A DNA stretch of 64,000 nucleotides, from assembly GCA_963814955.1 (NCBI GenBank), contig CAWFEX010000008.1, forward strand, positions 806,001-870,000. Reading direction: 5' to 3'. Shown here piece after piece: positions 47,679 through 56,646 of the stretch (its first letter is position 1; every line of letters begins with the position of its first letter). The position numbers were made by a program, and so were the translations under genes. This DNA comes from DATCJA01 sp963814955 (lineage in GTDB: Bacteria > Acidobacteriota > Vicinamibacteria > Vicinamibacterales > UBA2999). Under the pieces are notes generated by a model. That model made no database searches, was not told where the DNA came from, and saw only the letters and a program-made list of their open reading frames with translations.

Positions 47679-48248
47679 CTACTTTCCCTTCAACTGCGCC
47701 GCTAGCGCGCCGAGCACGCTCCGCTCCTCCGACGAGATGCGGTTCAGGCCGAAAATGCCACCCGACGCTTCGGCGATGCTCTCGCAATACTTCACCAGGT
47801 CGTCTGCCGTCATCGTTCCCTGTTCGCCTGACGACTCGAGCACCGCCCGGACCAGCCGGGTCGCCCGCGCGACGACGTCGTCGGAAGGCCGGTTCTTGAG
47901 CCAGTCGTTCAGCTTTATGTCGGCGGCGCTGCCTTCGGTGATTCCGCGTGCGCGCGCCAGCCGAATGATCAGCTTCCGCTCGGCGTCGTTGACGTCGCGG
48001 TCGGCCCACGCCACCTGAATCAGCGGGACGAACGGCAGCAGGCCTACCGTATCAGGGGTGAAACCAAGTGACTCGAGCTCCTCGAGCAGCTCGGGATCCT
48101 GCAATCCGCTCCTGGCGCGCAGCTGTTGCCGAGCTTCTTCGGCAACGGCGGCCCGCCGCATTTTCTCGATGAGCTCCCGATCCCTTGCGCGAAAGTATTC
48201 CTCTTCCAGTGAACGCCCGCGGTCTGCGAGCGGATTATCGTCCGGCAT
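47679..48248 (-). CDS. TerB-like protein
   Basis: This is a 189-residue soluble helical protein. FVPLIQVAWADRDVNDAERKLII matches the core of TerB/TerB-like (COG3793) domains, where the acidic residues may bind metal. The N-terminal 60 residues are a charged helix (EEEYFRARDRELIEKMRR). It lies 110 bases after the membrane protein gene on the same strand. TerB proteins are linked to tellurite or stress responses and to some phage-defence loci; a role here is not established. Confidence 0.7.
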   Translation of the reverse strand: MPDDNPLADRGRSLEEEYFRARDRELIEKMRRAAVAEEARQQLRARSGLQDPELLEELESLGFTPDTVGLLPFVPLIQVAWADRDVNDAERKLIIRLARARGITEGSAADIKLNDWLKNRPSDDVVARATRLVRAVLESSGEQGTMTADDLVKYCESIAEASGGIFGLNRISSEERSVLGALAAQLKGK

Positions 48249-48357
48249 GAAAACCTCTCGGATATATGAATTGGTGTTCTTGTGTCGTCAACAGATTACA
48301 ACGCGCCGCGCGCGAGTGGCAGCGAGCGAAGGTGCCGGATCGTTGACCTGGTCCTCG

Positions 48358-49437
48358 CTACGGCTCCTCGCCCGCCTCTTTCGGTTTTGGGACTTCTCGA
48401 GGCGGCTTCTGCGCTTCTTCGGGCGCCTTGCCCGCGCCGCGAACGGCGACGATTCGGTTCAAGATGTCGAACCAGAAAGGTGCGCCAAGCGAGACCGCCA
48501 GCATGGTCAGCACCCAGCCGACAAAGTGCTGATTCAGCGCCTGCATCCACCGCGAAGCGGCGCCCGGTTCCCAGATCGCGCCGGGCCAATCGTCGGTCGC
48601 TGTGTCGGTGACCAGCCGAATCGAGGTGTCACCTTCGACTGCCGTCGAGGGTGCTTCCCATCCGATCGGCAGCTGCAGCTCCGCCAGATCCGCGACGGCG
48701 GCGTCGTACTGGGCTGAAGCCTCCTGAAAGTCAACTTCGGCCTGCTGATCTGGCGGAAGTGGAGGTGGGGGCGGTGCACCGTCGTTGACCACGACAATCG
48801 GGGTGGTGCCGGGAGCCGGCTGTTCGGCGGCGTAACGTTCCGCGCGCGCAACGAGGGTCTGTCGCAGCGCCGGGTCGCGCCAAAGGGCCTTCGAGATCAC
48901 CAGGGTGTCGGAATTGGTTGAAATCGTGACAACCGTGGCCCATATGAGCAGCAGCGCCTGCGTGCGCCGCTTGTACCACCCCGAGACTCTCTCCATTGAA
49001 TCGTTGAACCACGTCTCGATGTTGGCCCTGAAATGGTCGGGGTCGTTACCTGCTTCTCTCTGCAGCAGCGCGAGCGTGCGCCGAACGGTCGACGTTTCGG
49101 CCTGATCTCCTCCCTCGGACCGCAGCACGTCGAGCAGGGCGATTGCAAACGTTCGCGACCGCACGTACGAAGGACCGCGACCAACGAGATGCTGAAGGAA
49201 CGGGACCCGCGATAGCAGACCTGGACCCGAGGACAGGCTTCTGATCAGCGGATGCTCGTACAACTTGGCGGCGAGCGCCTCGTCATCGAGAAGGTTCGCA
49301 ATGCCTTTCCGCAGCATCCACGCACGGCGCCGGAACCACGCGGCCGACATTTCATTGGCGGCGGTCACCACGAGACTGAGAACGAGATAGCCGAAAAACA
49401 GCCCGACCGCGACCTCAAGAATGTCCATGCCCAGCAT
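48358..49437 (-). CDS. Membrane protein of unknown function
   Basis: This 359-residue protein has an N-terminal helix (VAVGLFFGYLVLSLVVTAAN), a large soluble middle, a second helix (ALLLIWATVVTISTN) and a C-terminal helix (FVGWVLTMLAVSLGAPFWF), with a proline-rich stretch (PPPPLPP) around residue 220. The C-terminal tail is charged. It is conserved-looking but not a recognised domain. It starts 15 bases after the MBL-fold gene, so they are cotranscribed. M at 49428 is an alternative start. Confidence 0.7.
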   Translation of the reverse strand: MLGMDILEVAVGLFFGYLVLSLVVTAANEMSAAWFRRRAWMLRKGIANLLDDEALAAKLYEHPLIRSLSSGPGLLSRVPFLQHLVGRGPSYVRSRTFAIALLDVLRSEGGDQAETSTVRRTLALLQREAGNDPDHFRANIETWFNDSMERVSGWYKRRTQALLLIWATVVTISTNSDTLVISKALWRDPALRQTLVARAERYAAEQPAPGTTPIVVVNDGAPPPPPLPPDQQAEVDFQEASAQYDAAVADLAELQLPIGWEAPSTAVEGDTSIRLVTDTATDDWPGAIWEPGAASRWMQALNQHFVGWVLTMLAVSLGAPFWFDILNRIVAVRGAGKAPEEAQKPPREVPKPKEAGEEP

Positions 49438-49452
49438 CGATGCTGACCGCCA

Positions 49453-50625
49453 TTATTTCTGCAGCGTCGCCACGCGGCGCCACTGCTTACGCCCGGTCGG
49501 GCCAACGGCGCTGAATACGCGCAGCGTCTCCCCGTCCGAGTACATGTAGACGTCATCGCCGTCCTGATCGTTGGTCGTATCGCGCCGTTCGCGGCTGTCA
49601 CCTTCGTCGGTGCGTACCACGACGAGCCGTGAATTCTCGCGGCGATACCTGGTAAGCACGGAGCGATCGGGAAGAAACGTGCCGCTGTAAGGCTTGCGGC
49701 CGGACATGATCACGACGATGTCGGGCCGTACCGCCCGGATGAACTCGAGCGTAGAGCCGGTCTCGCTGCCATGGTGCCCGACCTTCAGAACGTCTGCGCG
49801 AACAAGATCCGGCTCGCTTTTGGCGCGATCCAGCAGCAGACGTTCGACAAACTGCGTGTGATCCGCGGCGTCCCCCCGCTCCTTTCCTTCTGCGTCGCCC
49901 ATGAACAGGAACGTGAACGCGCCGAACTTGAGCTGGATCACCGTGGACGCGTTGTTCTCGCGTGTGTTGCCGGAGCCCATGTCTTTGAGGTCTGCGGAAT
50001 CGGCGTGGATGATCCGCGCCTGGAGGTTTCCGCATTGCAGCTGCCGGTCGGTGCTCCGCCTCAGCTCGACAAAGCTGCTCGGCCGCCCGCCTGCTTGTTC
50101 CTTGAGCGCCGCCTGGCGAAACAGCTCGAATTGCGAGGCTTGTCCCGAGGGCGTGGTGCGCTCCTTCGGGTAGCCGGAATCGACAATCTGCGCGACCTGG
50201 TATTGCTCGAGGACATCGAGGAGACCGGGATAGTGATCGTCGTGAGGATGCGTTGCGACGATGCAGTCTATGACGCCACCCGGCGCCATGCCGTAGGTCT
50301 GTGTCTGGAGATACTTGATCAGCCGGTTGCGATTCCGGCGGTCGGGACCGCCGTCGATGATGATGTTGCCCCCCGGCGTGCCTCCGCTTCCGGTCGGGCC
50401 CTTAATCCAGATGGCGTCGCCTTGGCCGACGTCGATGAAACTGACGCGGAGGAACGGATCATCTGATTGAGTCGCGACCGGGACGGTGCAGAGCGCGAAC
50501 ACCGCAACGACGACGGTGAAAAGAGCGCCGCCCCAGGGCAAATGCCGACCCGACATGCTTCGAAAATCCAAGGACCCTGTTTCCGTTCCCGGGGGGAACG
50601 ACTGGGCGGCATCGTACGCGTTCAT
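49453..50625 (-). CDS. Exported ComEC/Rec2-type MBL-fold hydrolase
   Basis: This is a 390-residue metallo-beta-lactamase-fold protein. The motif THPHDDHYPG supplies the HxHxDH zinc ligands. FLFMGDAEGKE supplies the bridging Asp, and KVGHHGSETG the last His. The fold is like the C-terminal hydrolase domain of ComEC but freestanding. A hydrophobic segment (about 32-52) near the N-terminus suggests export or anchoring; ATG 50556, just ahead of it, is an alternative start. A phosphodiesterase or nuclease activity is likely, substrate unknown. It heads the membrane protein-TerB cluster. Confidence 0.78.
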   Translation of the reverse strand: MNAYDAAQSFPPGTETGSLDFRSMSGRHLPWGGALFTVVVAVFALCTVPVATQSDDPFLRVSFIDVGQGDAIWIKGPTGSGGTPGGNIIIDGGPDRRNRNRLIKYLQTQTYGMAPGGVIDCIVATHPHDDHYPGLLDVLEQYQVAQIVDSGYPKERTTPSGQASQFELFRQAALKEQAGGRPSSFVELRRSTDRQLQCGNLQARIIHADSADLKDMGSGNTRENNASTVIQLKFGAFTFLFMGDAEGKERGDAADHTQFVERLLLDRAKSEPDLVRADVLKVGHHGSETGSTLEFIRAVRPDIVVIMSGRKPYSGTFLPDRSVLTRYRRENSRLVVVRTDEGDSRERRDTTNDQDGDDVYMYSDGETLRVFSAVGPTGRKQWRRVATLQK

Positions 50626-50685
50626 ACGATCCTGTGCAATTGCTTTGCACGATGATCGTAGGTGCGGCGGCGGCGGACCGGCGGC

Positions 50686-50886
50686 CTACTGGCGGCGGTG
50701 CGGCAAGGACGCGAGGTAGAGATTGAGCGCCTCGAGGTGGGCACGAAGGCGCTTGATGTGTGCGGCATGCTCGATATGGTGGAACGGCTGCCGCGCGAGT
50801 GACTCGTGTCGACGCCTCAGGTCGGCGCCAATCGTGCTCAATCGCTGATGTTCACGGCGGATCGGATCGACCAGATCGTCAGGCAC
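50686..50886 (-). CDS. Small helical protein
   Basis: This is a 66-residue predicted two-helix protein (RREHQRLSTIGADLRRRHES; HIKRLRAHLEALNLYLASL). It has weak resemblance to YdcH/DUF465 proteins by its closing LR-x2-LEAL pattern. No other support exists except coding-like composition. It lies 60 bases ahead of the MBL-fold gene on the same strand. Confidence 0.45.
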   Translation of the reverse strand: MPDDLVDPIRREHQRLSTIGADLRRRHESLARQPFHHIEHAAHIKRLRAHLEALNLYLASLPHRRQ

Positions 50887-50951
50887 GCTTCATCGTACAT
50901 CGGCCACAACTTGACACTCCTTTAGCGCGTTGAAAAAATGCCGCTCTTCCG

Positions 50952-51428
50952 ATGGACATTTTTATCTGGCTCCAGGAGAGTGCGCTCGCACAATGGGTGG
51001 GGGCTGCTCCCACCCTGCTCGCGTACCCCACTATTCTGACGCTGCACACCGCTGGCATGTCTGTTGTCGTCGGCACCTGCGCGGTCATCGACCTGCGTCT
51101 GCTCGGCGTTGCCAGCGACGTGCCGCTCACCGGATTCCGGCGCGCGCCCCTGCTCGTATGGAGCGGTTTTGGCGTCAACGCGATCACGGGCGCGCTGCTG
51201 TTTCTTCCTGCTGCAGAGCAAAAAGCCACGCAGACGATTTTCTTCGTGAAACTCGCACTAATCGGACTCGCATTGCTTACATACGGGCGCATACGACGCC
51301 TCGTCTTCCGCGACATTGCCACGACTGCACCGCCAATTTCGGCCGAAGCCAAGGTCCTTGCGATGCTCTCGCTCCTGTTGTGGACGGGGGCGACGGTGAC
51401 CGGGCGTCTCATGGCCTACCTGCAGTAA
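50952..51428 (+). CDS. DUF6644-like membrane protein
   Basis: This is a 158-residue membrane protein with four helices (TILTLHTAGMSVVVGTCAVIDLRLLG, FGVNAITGALLFLPAAE, TIFFVKLALIGLALLTYG, LAMLSLLLWTGATVTGRLMAYL). It resembles DUF6644. The HTAGM and DLRLLG motifs reappear in the next gene as LHFLGICMLIGTAGFFDLRLL, so the two are homologous neighbours. Function unknown. Confidence 0.7.
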   Translation: MDIFIWLQESALAQWVGAAPTLLAYPTILTLHTAGMSVVVGTCAVIDLRLLGVASDVPLTGFRRAPLLVWSGFGVNAITGALLFLPAAEQKATQTIFFVKLALIGLALLTYGRIRRLVFRDIATTAPPISAEAKVLAMLSLLLWTGATVTGRLMAYLQ

Positions 51429-51437
51429 GGCCGGCGT

Positions 51438-51941
51438 ATGGATGCTTTCGCCGATTGGCTTCGAGTGACACAACTCTCTCTGCTGTTCCAGGCAGAGGTG
51501 GGCTGGCTGTGGCCGCTGTGCGAGAGCCTTCACTTTCTCGGCATCTGCATGCTCATTGGAACCGCCGGCTTCTTCGACTTACGGCTCCTCGGCCTGTTGC
51601 GCGGCGTACCCTTGCAGGCAGCCTGGAAACTGATCCCGTGGGCGAAGGCGGCCTTGTTCGTGAACTTCGTCACCGGCCTCATATTCCTGATCTCGCAACC
51701 GGAACAGTACGCGACGAACGTGTCGATGTGGTTCAAGATGCTGTTCCTGCTGGTGGCGGGGATCAATGCGCTCGTGTTCGAGCGGCTGTACGCCCGCCGA
51801 CTTTTTGCACTCGCGCCGCATGCCGACACGCCGCTGGCCGCCAAGGTGATCGGCGGCGTGTCGCTGGTCTCGTGGTTCGCGGTGCTCTACTTCGGGCGGA
51901 TGATTCCGTATCTCATTCCGAACCCGCAATCAGGCGTGTGA
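51438..51941 (+). CDS. DUF6644-like membrane protein, paralogue
   Basis: This is a 167-residue membrane protein with four helices, homologous to the gene just upstream (SLHFLGICMLIGTAGFFDLRLLG; NFVTGLIFLISQPEQY; SMWFKMLFLLVAGINALVFER; VSLVSWFAVLYFGRMIPYL). It starts nine bases after the first gene. A heterodimeric membrane complex is a plausible inference. The next genes form a DUF6152 module, which is a frequent context. Confidence 0.7.
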   Translation: MDAFADWLRVTQLSLLFQAEVGWLWPLCESLHFLGICMLIGTAGFFDLRLLGLLRGVPLQAAWKLIPWAKAALFVNFVTGLIFLISQPEQYATNVSMWFKMLFLLVAGINALVFERLYARRLFALAPHADTPLAAKVIGGVSLVSWFAVLYFGRMIPYLIPNPQSGV

Positions 51942-51954
51942 GCGTCGGCGCGCC

Positions 51955-51987
51955 TTGACAAAACTGCGTGTAAATTCAAGAATTTAC
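51955..51987 (+). promoter_or_regulatory. Putative promoter with 8-bp inverted repeat
   Basis: A consensus-like TTGACA (51955-51960) is followed by the inverted repeat GTAAATTC-AA-GAATTTAC (51970-51987), the most AT-rich point of the gap. The repeat could be an operator overlapping the -10 region of the DUF6152 gene. Confidence 0.4.
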
Positions 51988-52017
51988 GCCCGATCACGTC
52001 AGGAGGGAAATCGATTG

Positions 52018-52476
52018 ATGTCATCCAAAATCTGCGGCGCTATCGCTCTAGTGGCGATGCTCGCACTGTCGGCCCCGGTCGTCGCCCATCACGCCATGCA
52101 GGCGGAGTTCGACCAAAACAACGTGGTCGTCATTACCGGCGTGCTGAAGAAGATCAATTGGGTCAATCCCCACGTGAACTTCCTGGTGGACGTGAAGGAG
52201 CCGGACGGCGCCATGACGACCTGGACGCTGGTCCACGCCGGTCCGAATCAGATGCGCGCCGCAGGTTTGAGCGACCGCGATTTCTGGCAGCTTGGCAAAA
52301 CCTATACGGCCAGCCTGGCGCTGGCGCGCAACGGCTCGCCACGCGGATACGTGTTCACGATCAAGACGCCCGACGAGAAGTTCATCTACCTGACGTTCGG
52401 CAACGTGGGCGTCGATCCGCTGAACAAGGACGGCAAGGGCGGTCTCGGCAACGGTCGGCCGACGAAGTTCCAATAA
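52018..52476 (+). CDS. DUF6152 family exported protein
   Basis: This is a 152-residue exported protein: signal peptide, then AHHAMQAEFDQNNVVV, the His-His start of DUF6152, KINWVNPHVNFLVDVKEPDG, and a GxxRGYVFTIKTPDEK strand. AGGAGGG lies before ATG 52018. The stop is 11 bases before the partner gene. It matches the modules at 25612 and 14784. Confidence 0.82.
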   Translation: MSSKICGAIALVAMLALSAPVVAHHAMQAEFDQNNVVVITGVLKKINWVNPHVNFLVDVKEPDGAMTTWTLVHAGPNQMRAAGLSDRDFWQLGKTYTASLALARNGSPRGYVFTIKTPDEKFIYLTFGNVGVDPLNKDGKGGLGNGRPTKFQ

Positions 52477-52487
52477 CGAGGTCTCTG

Positions 52488-53360
52488 ATGCGCTCTCGAA
52501 CACTCCGTTTCGGTCTGACGGTCGCATTCGCCGCGGCAACCTCCTGGGTTGCTGCCGTTCCAGTGGCGGCGCAGGAAGGTGAAGGAGGAGGCGCGCGGCC
52601 GTCCGCCACCGAGCTCAACGCCCCGACACCGCGAATGTCCGACGGCAAACCCGATCTCAGCGGACGCTGGGGCAATGGCGGAGGCAACTTCGGTGGAGGC
52701 GCGGCAAGAAATCGCTTCGACGCGACCGGGAACTACCACAACCTGCGCAACGATCGGAAGGCGAGCCCGGTGAACCAGGAGCGCGATGCCGGCATGTCAC
52801 AGCGCTTCTTCGCCAACGTGCCCATGTACAAGCCCGAGTTCTGGGACCGCGTCGACTACCTCGACGTGAACGGCAACGCGGAAGACAGCAACTTCCGGTG
52901 CTTTCCCGCTGGAGTACCGCGGATGGGCGCCCCGATGAAGATCATGGCGACGGCGACCGAGGTAGTGCTGCTCTACCAGGCCAAGAACACGTGGCGATAC
53001 GTCCCGCTGAATCGCGAGCACGATCCGATCAACTCGCGAGACCAGACCTATATGGGCGATTCTATCGGCCGCTGGGATGGCGATACCCTCGTCATCGATG
53101 TCGAGGGGTTCAACGAAGAAACGTGGATCGGCTGGCCGGGGTACTTCCACACGAACAAGATGCGTGTCGAGGAGCGGTTCCGGCGGCAGGGTGACGTGCT
53201 GTTCTACAACGTCACGGTCCACGACCCCGACGTGCTGGCGCAGCCCTGGAAGATGGATGAACGCGCCCTGCGCCTCAATAAGAACCCGCTCGTACAGGTC
53301 GAAGATCCGCCGTGCGTCGAGAGCGACGGCGCCAACATGTATACCAAGGAACGCGGCTAG
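52488..53360 (+). CDS. Exported DUF6152-partner protein
   Basis: This is a 290-residue exported protein. Signal peptide (about 1-28), Gly/Asn-rich segment, DGKPDLSGRWGNGGGN, GDSIGRWDGDTLVIDVEGFNE, and ERFRRQGDVLFYNVTVHDPDV. The same motif set marks the partners at 26031 and the second half of 14784-15797. The gene leads into the TonB receptor at 53422, 61 bases downstream, which probably shares its transcript. Confidence 0.78.
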   Translation: MRSRTLRFGLTVAFAAATSWVAAVPVAAQEGEGGGARPSATELNAPTPRMSDGKPDLSGRWGNGGGNFGGGAARNRFDATGNYHNLRNDRKASPVNQERDAGMSQRFFANVPMYKPEFWDRVDYLDVNGNAEDSNFRCFPAGVPRMGAPMKIMATATEVVLLYQAKNTWRYVPLNREHDPINSRDQTYMGDSIGRWDGDTLVIDVEGFNEETWIGWPGYFHTNKMRVEERFRRQGDVLFYNVTVHDPDVLAQPWKMDERALRLNKNPLVQVEDPPCVESDGANMYTKERG

Positions 53361-53421
53361 CGTTCCGGCTGCATAGCTCACCCCGGTCTCATCAATTCGT
53401 CGTACGGACTAGGAGGTCCGA

Positions 53422-56400
53422 ATGAAGACGTTCAATCTGCGACTGGTCAGAGTTGTCGCTTTCGCGGCCATCGCTGTTGGCGCCAGCGCCGGTGCCGCCT
53501 GGGCACAGGGACTCGCCGAAGGAAGCATCATCGGGCGGGTTGTCGATCAGACGAAGGCCGTGCTGCCCGGCGTCACGGTGACCGCCACGAATGTCGCCAC
53601 CGGATTCCAGCGAACCAGCGTGACCGAGGCCGACGGCGTATTCCGCCTCGTGGCGCTTCCGCCGGCCGAATACGAAGTGAGCGCCGAGCTCTCGGGCTTT
53701 GCGACCGTCCGCAACCGCGTCGTCGTGACCGTGGCCTCGGAAGCAAATATCGAGCTGGCGATGTCGGTGGCCACGCTCAGCGAATCGATCACCGTGACGG
53801 GCGAAGCGCCCTTGATCGAGGTGACTCAGACGCAACAGGCGGTGACGATCAACCAGCGGGAAATCGAGGGACTGCCAACCAACAGCCGCAACTTTCTGGA
53901 GTTTGCTCTCCTGAGCCCGGGGGTCGTCCGCGGCCGGTCGGGCGGCGCGGGGTTCGGCGGCGAGAACGGCTTCTCCACGTCCGGTAACCGGGGCGATCAG
54001 AACGGCATCAACATCGACGGCGTGTCGAACAAGAGCCTCGACAACGGCCTTGAGCAGAATACGTTCAGCTCGGAAGGCGTGCAGGAGTTCAACGTCGTGA
54101 CGCAGGGCTACCCGGCGGAATTCGGCGGCGCGGCCGGCGGCGTCATCAACGCGGTCTCGAAGTCGGGCACGAACAACTTCAACGGTTACGGCTACGGGTT
54201 CATCAGATCGGACGCGTTCGACAAGCCGGTGTTCAACACCGTCACCGGCACCGACGGGGTCGTCACGGCGGTGCCGGCGCCGCAGGCGGCGGAATTCAAC
54301 CGCAGCGTCACCGGTCTGACCATCGGCGGTCCGATCCGTCAGGATCAGATGTTCTTCTTCGGCCTTGCGGAAATCACACGGTCGAATACGCCCCGCCTGC
54401 AGAACATCGTGCAGCCGACGCTCGACTCGGTCAGGCAAATCGCGATCCCGGATCTGCCGGACCGCGAGGCGAACGTCATCCGCCAGTTCAAGCCGCGCAA
54501 CAACAAAGGCAACGTGAAGGTCGACTGGAACCTCTCGAACACACAGAACGTCTCCGCTCGCGGCAGCTACAACAGCAACTTCAGCCCGGCGGGGGCGCCC
54601 AATGGCCGCAACTCGGTGACGACGACGAATGAATCGAAGGATCGAACGTTCGTGATTGCCGGATCGCTCAATTCGGTGCCGTCGAACCGGTTCCTCAACA
54701 CCGTGCGCTTCATGGTCAATCGCGAGGACTCATGGGTGGAGTTCCCGATGCAGGGTGGCCGCGAGAACATGCGCAACTTCTCGCCGCGCATCCAGATCGG
54801 CGGCAACACCGGCGGCATGTTCGGCCGCGGCAACGGCGGCGGCGGCGAGCACAACTTCGAGACGAAGTGGGAGTTCAACGACACGGTCACGATGTACCGC
54901 GACAGCCACACGCTCAAGGTCGGGGGCGACTACCTCTTCTCCCAGTTCCAGCAGATCAACAACTACGGCCCGGACGGCGTGTGGGACTTCAGCGACATCA
55001 ATGCGTTCCGCGCCGGCCTGCCGACGGCGTTCTTCCAGACCTGGGGCCACGGCGGCGTCTACCTGAAAGTGCACTACTTCAGCGGCTTCGCCCAGGATCA
55101 GTGGCAGCCGCGTCCGGGTCTGACGATCGATTACGGCGTGCGCTATCAGTACGACCACCATCCGAATGACATCGCGTCATACACGTTGCCCGAGATGATC
55201 TTCAATCCGATGACGCTGGAACGGACCGACCAGGCGGGCTCTCCAGGGATGAAGGGCTTCAACAACGACAACAACAACGTCATGCCGCGCCTTGGCGTCG
55301 CCTGGACGCCAGACGAGGGAAAAACGTTGTTCCACGGGGCGGCTGGTTCCTTCTACGGCATTCAGTATCTCGGCGAGATCGCGAACCCGATGGGATGGAA
55401 CGGTCCCCCATCGAGCTACCGCTTCACGTTCAGCCAGGTTGAAGCACGCGAGATCTGGGCGGGCACCGTCAACCCGGCGAGCCCGTTCTACAACCCGCTC
55501 GGCATCCGCCGCCTGCCGTACTACTACTACGACCGCGTGCTCGTGCCGCAGAGCATTCCACCGACCAACAATGTGTTCGACACCGACCTGAAGACGCCGA
55601 TGTCGTGGCAGGCGAACTTCGGCGTCGATCGACAGCTCACGCAGCGCGTGGCGGTCTCAGGCTCGATCCTCTGGTCACGCGGCTACAACAACATCCGCAA
55701 CGTGAACAAGAACGCCCAGGGTGGAGTCGCCTACGCGCAGGGCGCGCTGCTGCCGAGCGGCCGTATCACCCCGTTCGATGTCATCTACCGGCAGGGCGCG
55801 CGCCCGGATCCAAACTTCAGCGAGGTCTGGACGTACGGCAACTACGGGACGATGAGGTTCAAGGGCGCCACGGGATCGATCTCGAGTCGCTTTACGAACC
55901 TTCAGCTGCGCGCGTCGGTCACCTGGAACGACTCCTGGGACGACTCAGTCGCGATCAGCTTCCGGCAGGGACCGTCAAACCCGGACTGCGTGTCGTGCGA
56001 GTGGTCGCGCTCGGTCACGAACTCGACCCGCTTCGTCGGCTCGGCGGTCTACATGACGCCGCAGACGTGGGGCATCTTCGGGCGCGACTGGCAGGTAGCG
56101 ACGATCTTCGAGTACGAGGGCGGGCACCCGTACCAGGTGCTGTCGGGCTTCGACACCAACAACGACACGATCGCGGCCGATCGTCCACTCGGCGTACCGC
56201 GGAACTCGCTCATCACGGACCCGTACAAGAACGTCGACTTCCGCTTCTCCCGCACGCTGCCGATCCGCGGCGACGTGAAGCTTGAAGTGCTGTTCGAGCT
56301 GTTCAACGCGTTCAACTGGGCGAACTACACCACCTACGTGGATTCGCTCTATGTGCTGCAGGGCCCTCAGTACGTGCCGCGTCCGGACTTCGCGGCGTTC

Positions 56401-56532
56401 CAGGCGAGCTCGAACCTCAACGTGCTCGACACCAAGCGCGATGCGGACGAAATCGGGCTGGATCCCAAGCAGCGGCGCAACGGCGTGGGCGATCCGCTGC
56501 GAGGTCAGCTCGGGTTCAGGTTCAGGTTCTGA
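53422..56532 (+). CDS. Large Oar-like TonB-dependent receptor
   Basis: This 1036-residue outer-membrane protein has a signal peptide (about 1-28) and a carboxypeptidase-regulatory-like domain (IIGRVVDQTKAVLPGVTVTA). The plug follows (INQREIEGLPTNSRNFLEF, GNRGDQNGINIDGVSN, FGGAAGGVINAVSKSGTN). The barrel ends GQLGFRFRF, an outer-membrane C-terminal signature. The Oar-like subfamily carries large or complex ligands, unknown here. AGGAGG precedes ATG 53422. A strong terminator follows. Confidence 0.9.
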   Translation: MKTFNLRLVRVVAFAAIAVGASAGAAWAQGLAEGSIIGRVVDQTKAVLPGVTVTATNVATGFQRTSVTEADGVFRLVALPPAEYEVSAELSGFATVRNRVVVTVASEANIELAMSVATLSESITVTGEAPLIEVTQTQQAVTINQREIEGLPTNSRNFLEFALLSPGVVRGRSGGAGFGGENGFSTSGNRGDQNGINIDGVSNKSLDNGLEQNTFSSEGVQEFNVVTQGYPAEFGGAAGGVINAVSKSGTNNFNGYGYGFIRSDAFDKPVFNTVTGTDGVVTAVPAPQAAEFNRSVTGLTIGGPIRQDQMFFFGLAEITRSNTPRLQNIVQPTLDSVRQIAIPDLPDREANVIRQFKPRNNKGNVKVDWNLSNTQNVSARGSYNSNFSPAGAPNGRNSVTTTNESKDRTFVIAGSLNSVPSNRFLNTVRFMVNREDSWVEFPMQGGRENMRNFSPRIQIGGNTGGMFGRGNGGGGEHNFETKWEFNDTVTMYRDSHTLKVGGDYLFSQFQQINNYGPDGVWDFSDINAFRAGLPTAFFQTWGHGGVYLKVHYFSGFAQDQWQPRPGLTIDYGVRYQYDHHPNDIASYTLPEMIFNPMTLERTDQAGSPGMKGFNNDNNNVMPRLGVAWTPDEGKTLFHGAAGSFYGIQYLGEIANPMGWNGPPSSYRFTFSQVEAREIWAGTVNPASPFYNPLGIRRLPYYYYDRVLVPQSIPPTNNVFDTDLKTPMSWQANFGVDRQLTQRVAVSGSILWSRGYNNIRNVNKNAQGGVAYAQGALLPSGRITPFDVIYRQGARPDPNFSEVWTYGNYGTMRFKGATGSISSRFTNLQLRASVTWNDSWDDSVAISFRQGPSNPDCVSCEWSRSVTNSTRFVGSAVYMTPQTWGIFGRDWQVATIFEYEGGHPYQVLSGFDTNNDTIAADRPLGVPRNSLITDPYKNVDFRFSRTLPIRGDVKLEVLFELFNAFNWANYTTYVDSLYVLQGPQYVPRPDFAAFQASSNLNVLDTKRDADEIGLDPKQRRNGVGDPLRGQLGFRFRF

Positions 56533-56540
56533 GCAGATAG

Positions 56541-56561
56541 GGCGCGCCTTTACGGCGCGCC
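56541..56561. terminator. Palindromic hairpin after TonB receptor
   Basis: GGCGCGCC arms (56541-56548, 56554-56561) with loop TTTAC, immediately after the stop of the TonB receptor. The core resembles the TACGG-loop repeats seen at 26896. Confidence 0.55.
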
Positions 56562-56568
56562 ACGATCC

Positions 56569-56640
56569 ACGGGCCACAGAGACACGGAGACACAGAGATG
56601 TTTTGGGTTTTCTCTGTGCCTCTGTGACTCTGTGGCCCGT
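56569..56640. terminator. Long bidirectional terminator, CACAGAG repeat
   Basis: Thirty-base arms (56569-56598 and 56611-56640) with three mismatches and a 12-base loop, followed by a T-tract (56640-56644). It separates the convergent TonB and lectin genes. CCACAGAGACACGGAGAC-type inverted repeats are a common mobile-like intergenic repeat class. Confidence 0.8.
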
Positions 56641-56646
56641 TTTTCG

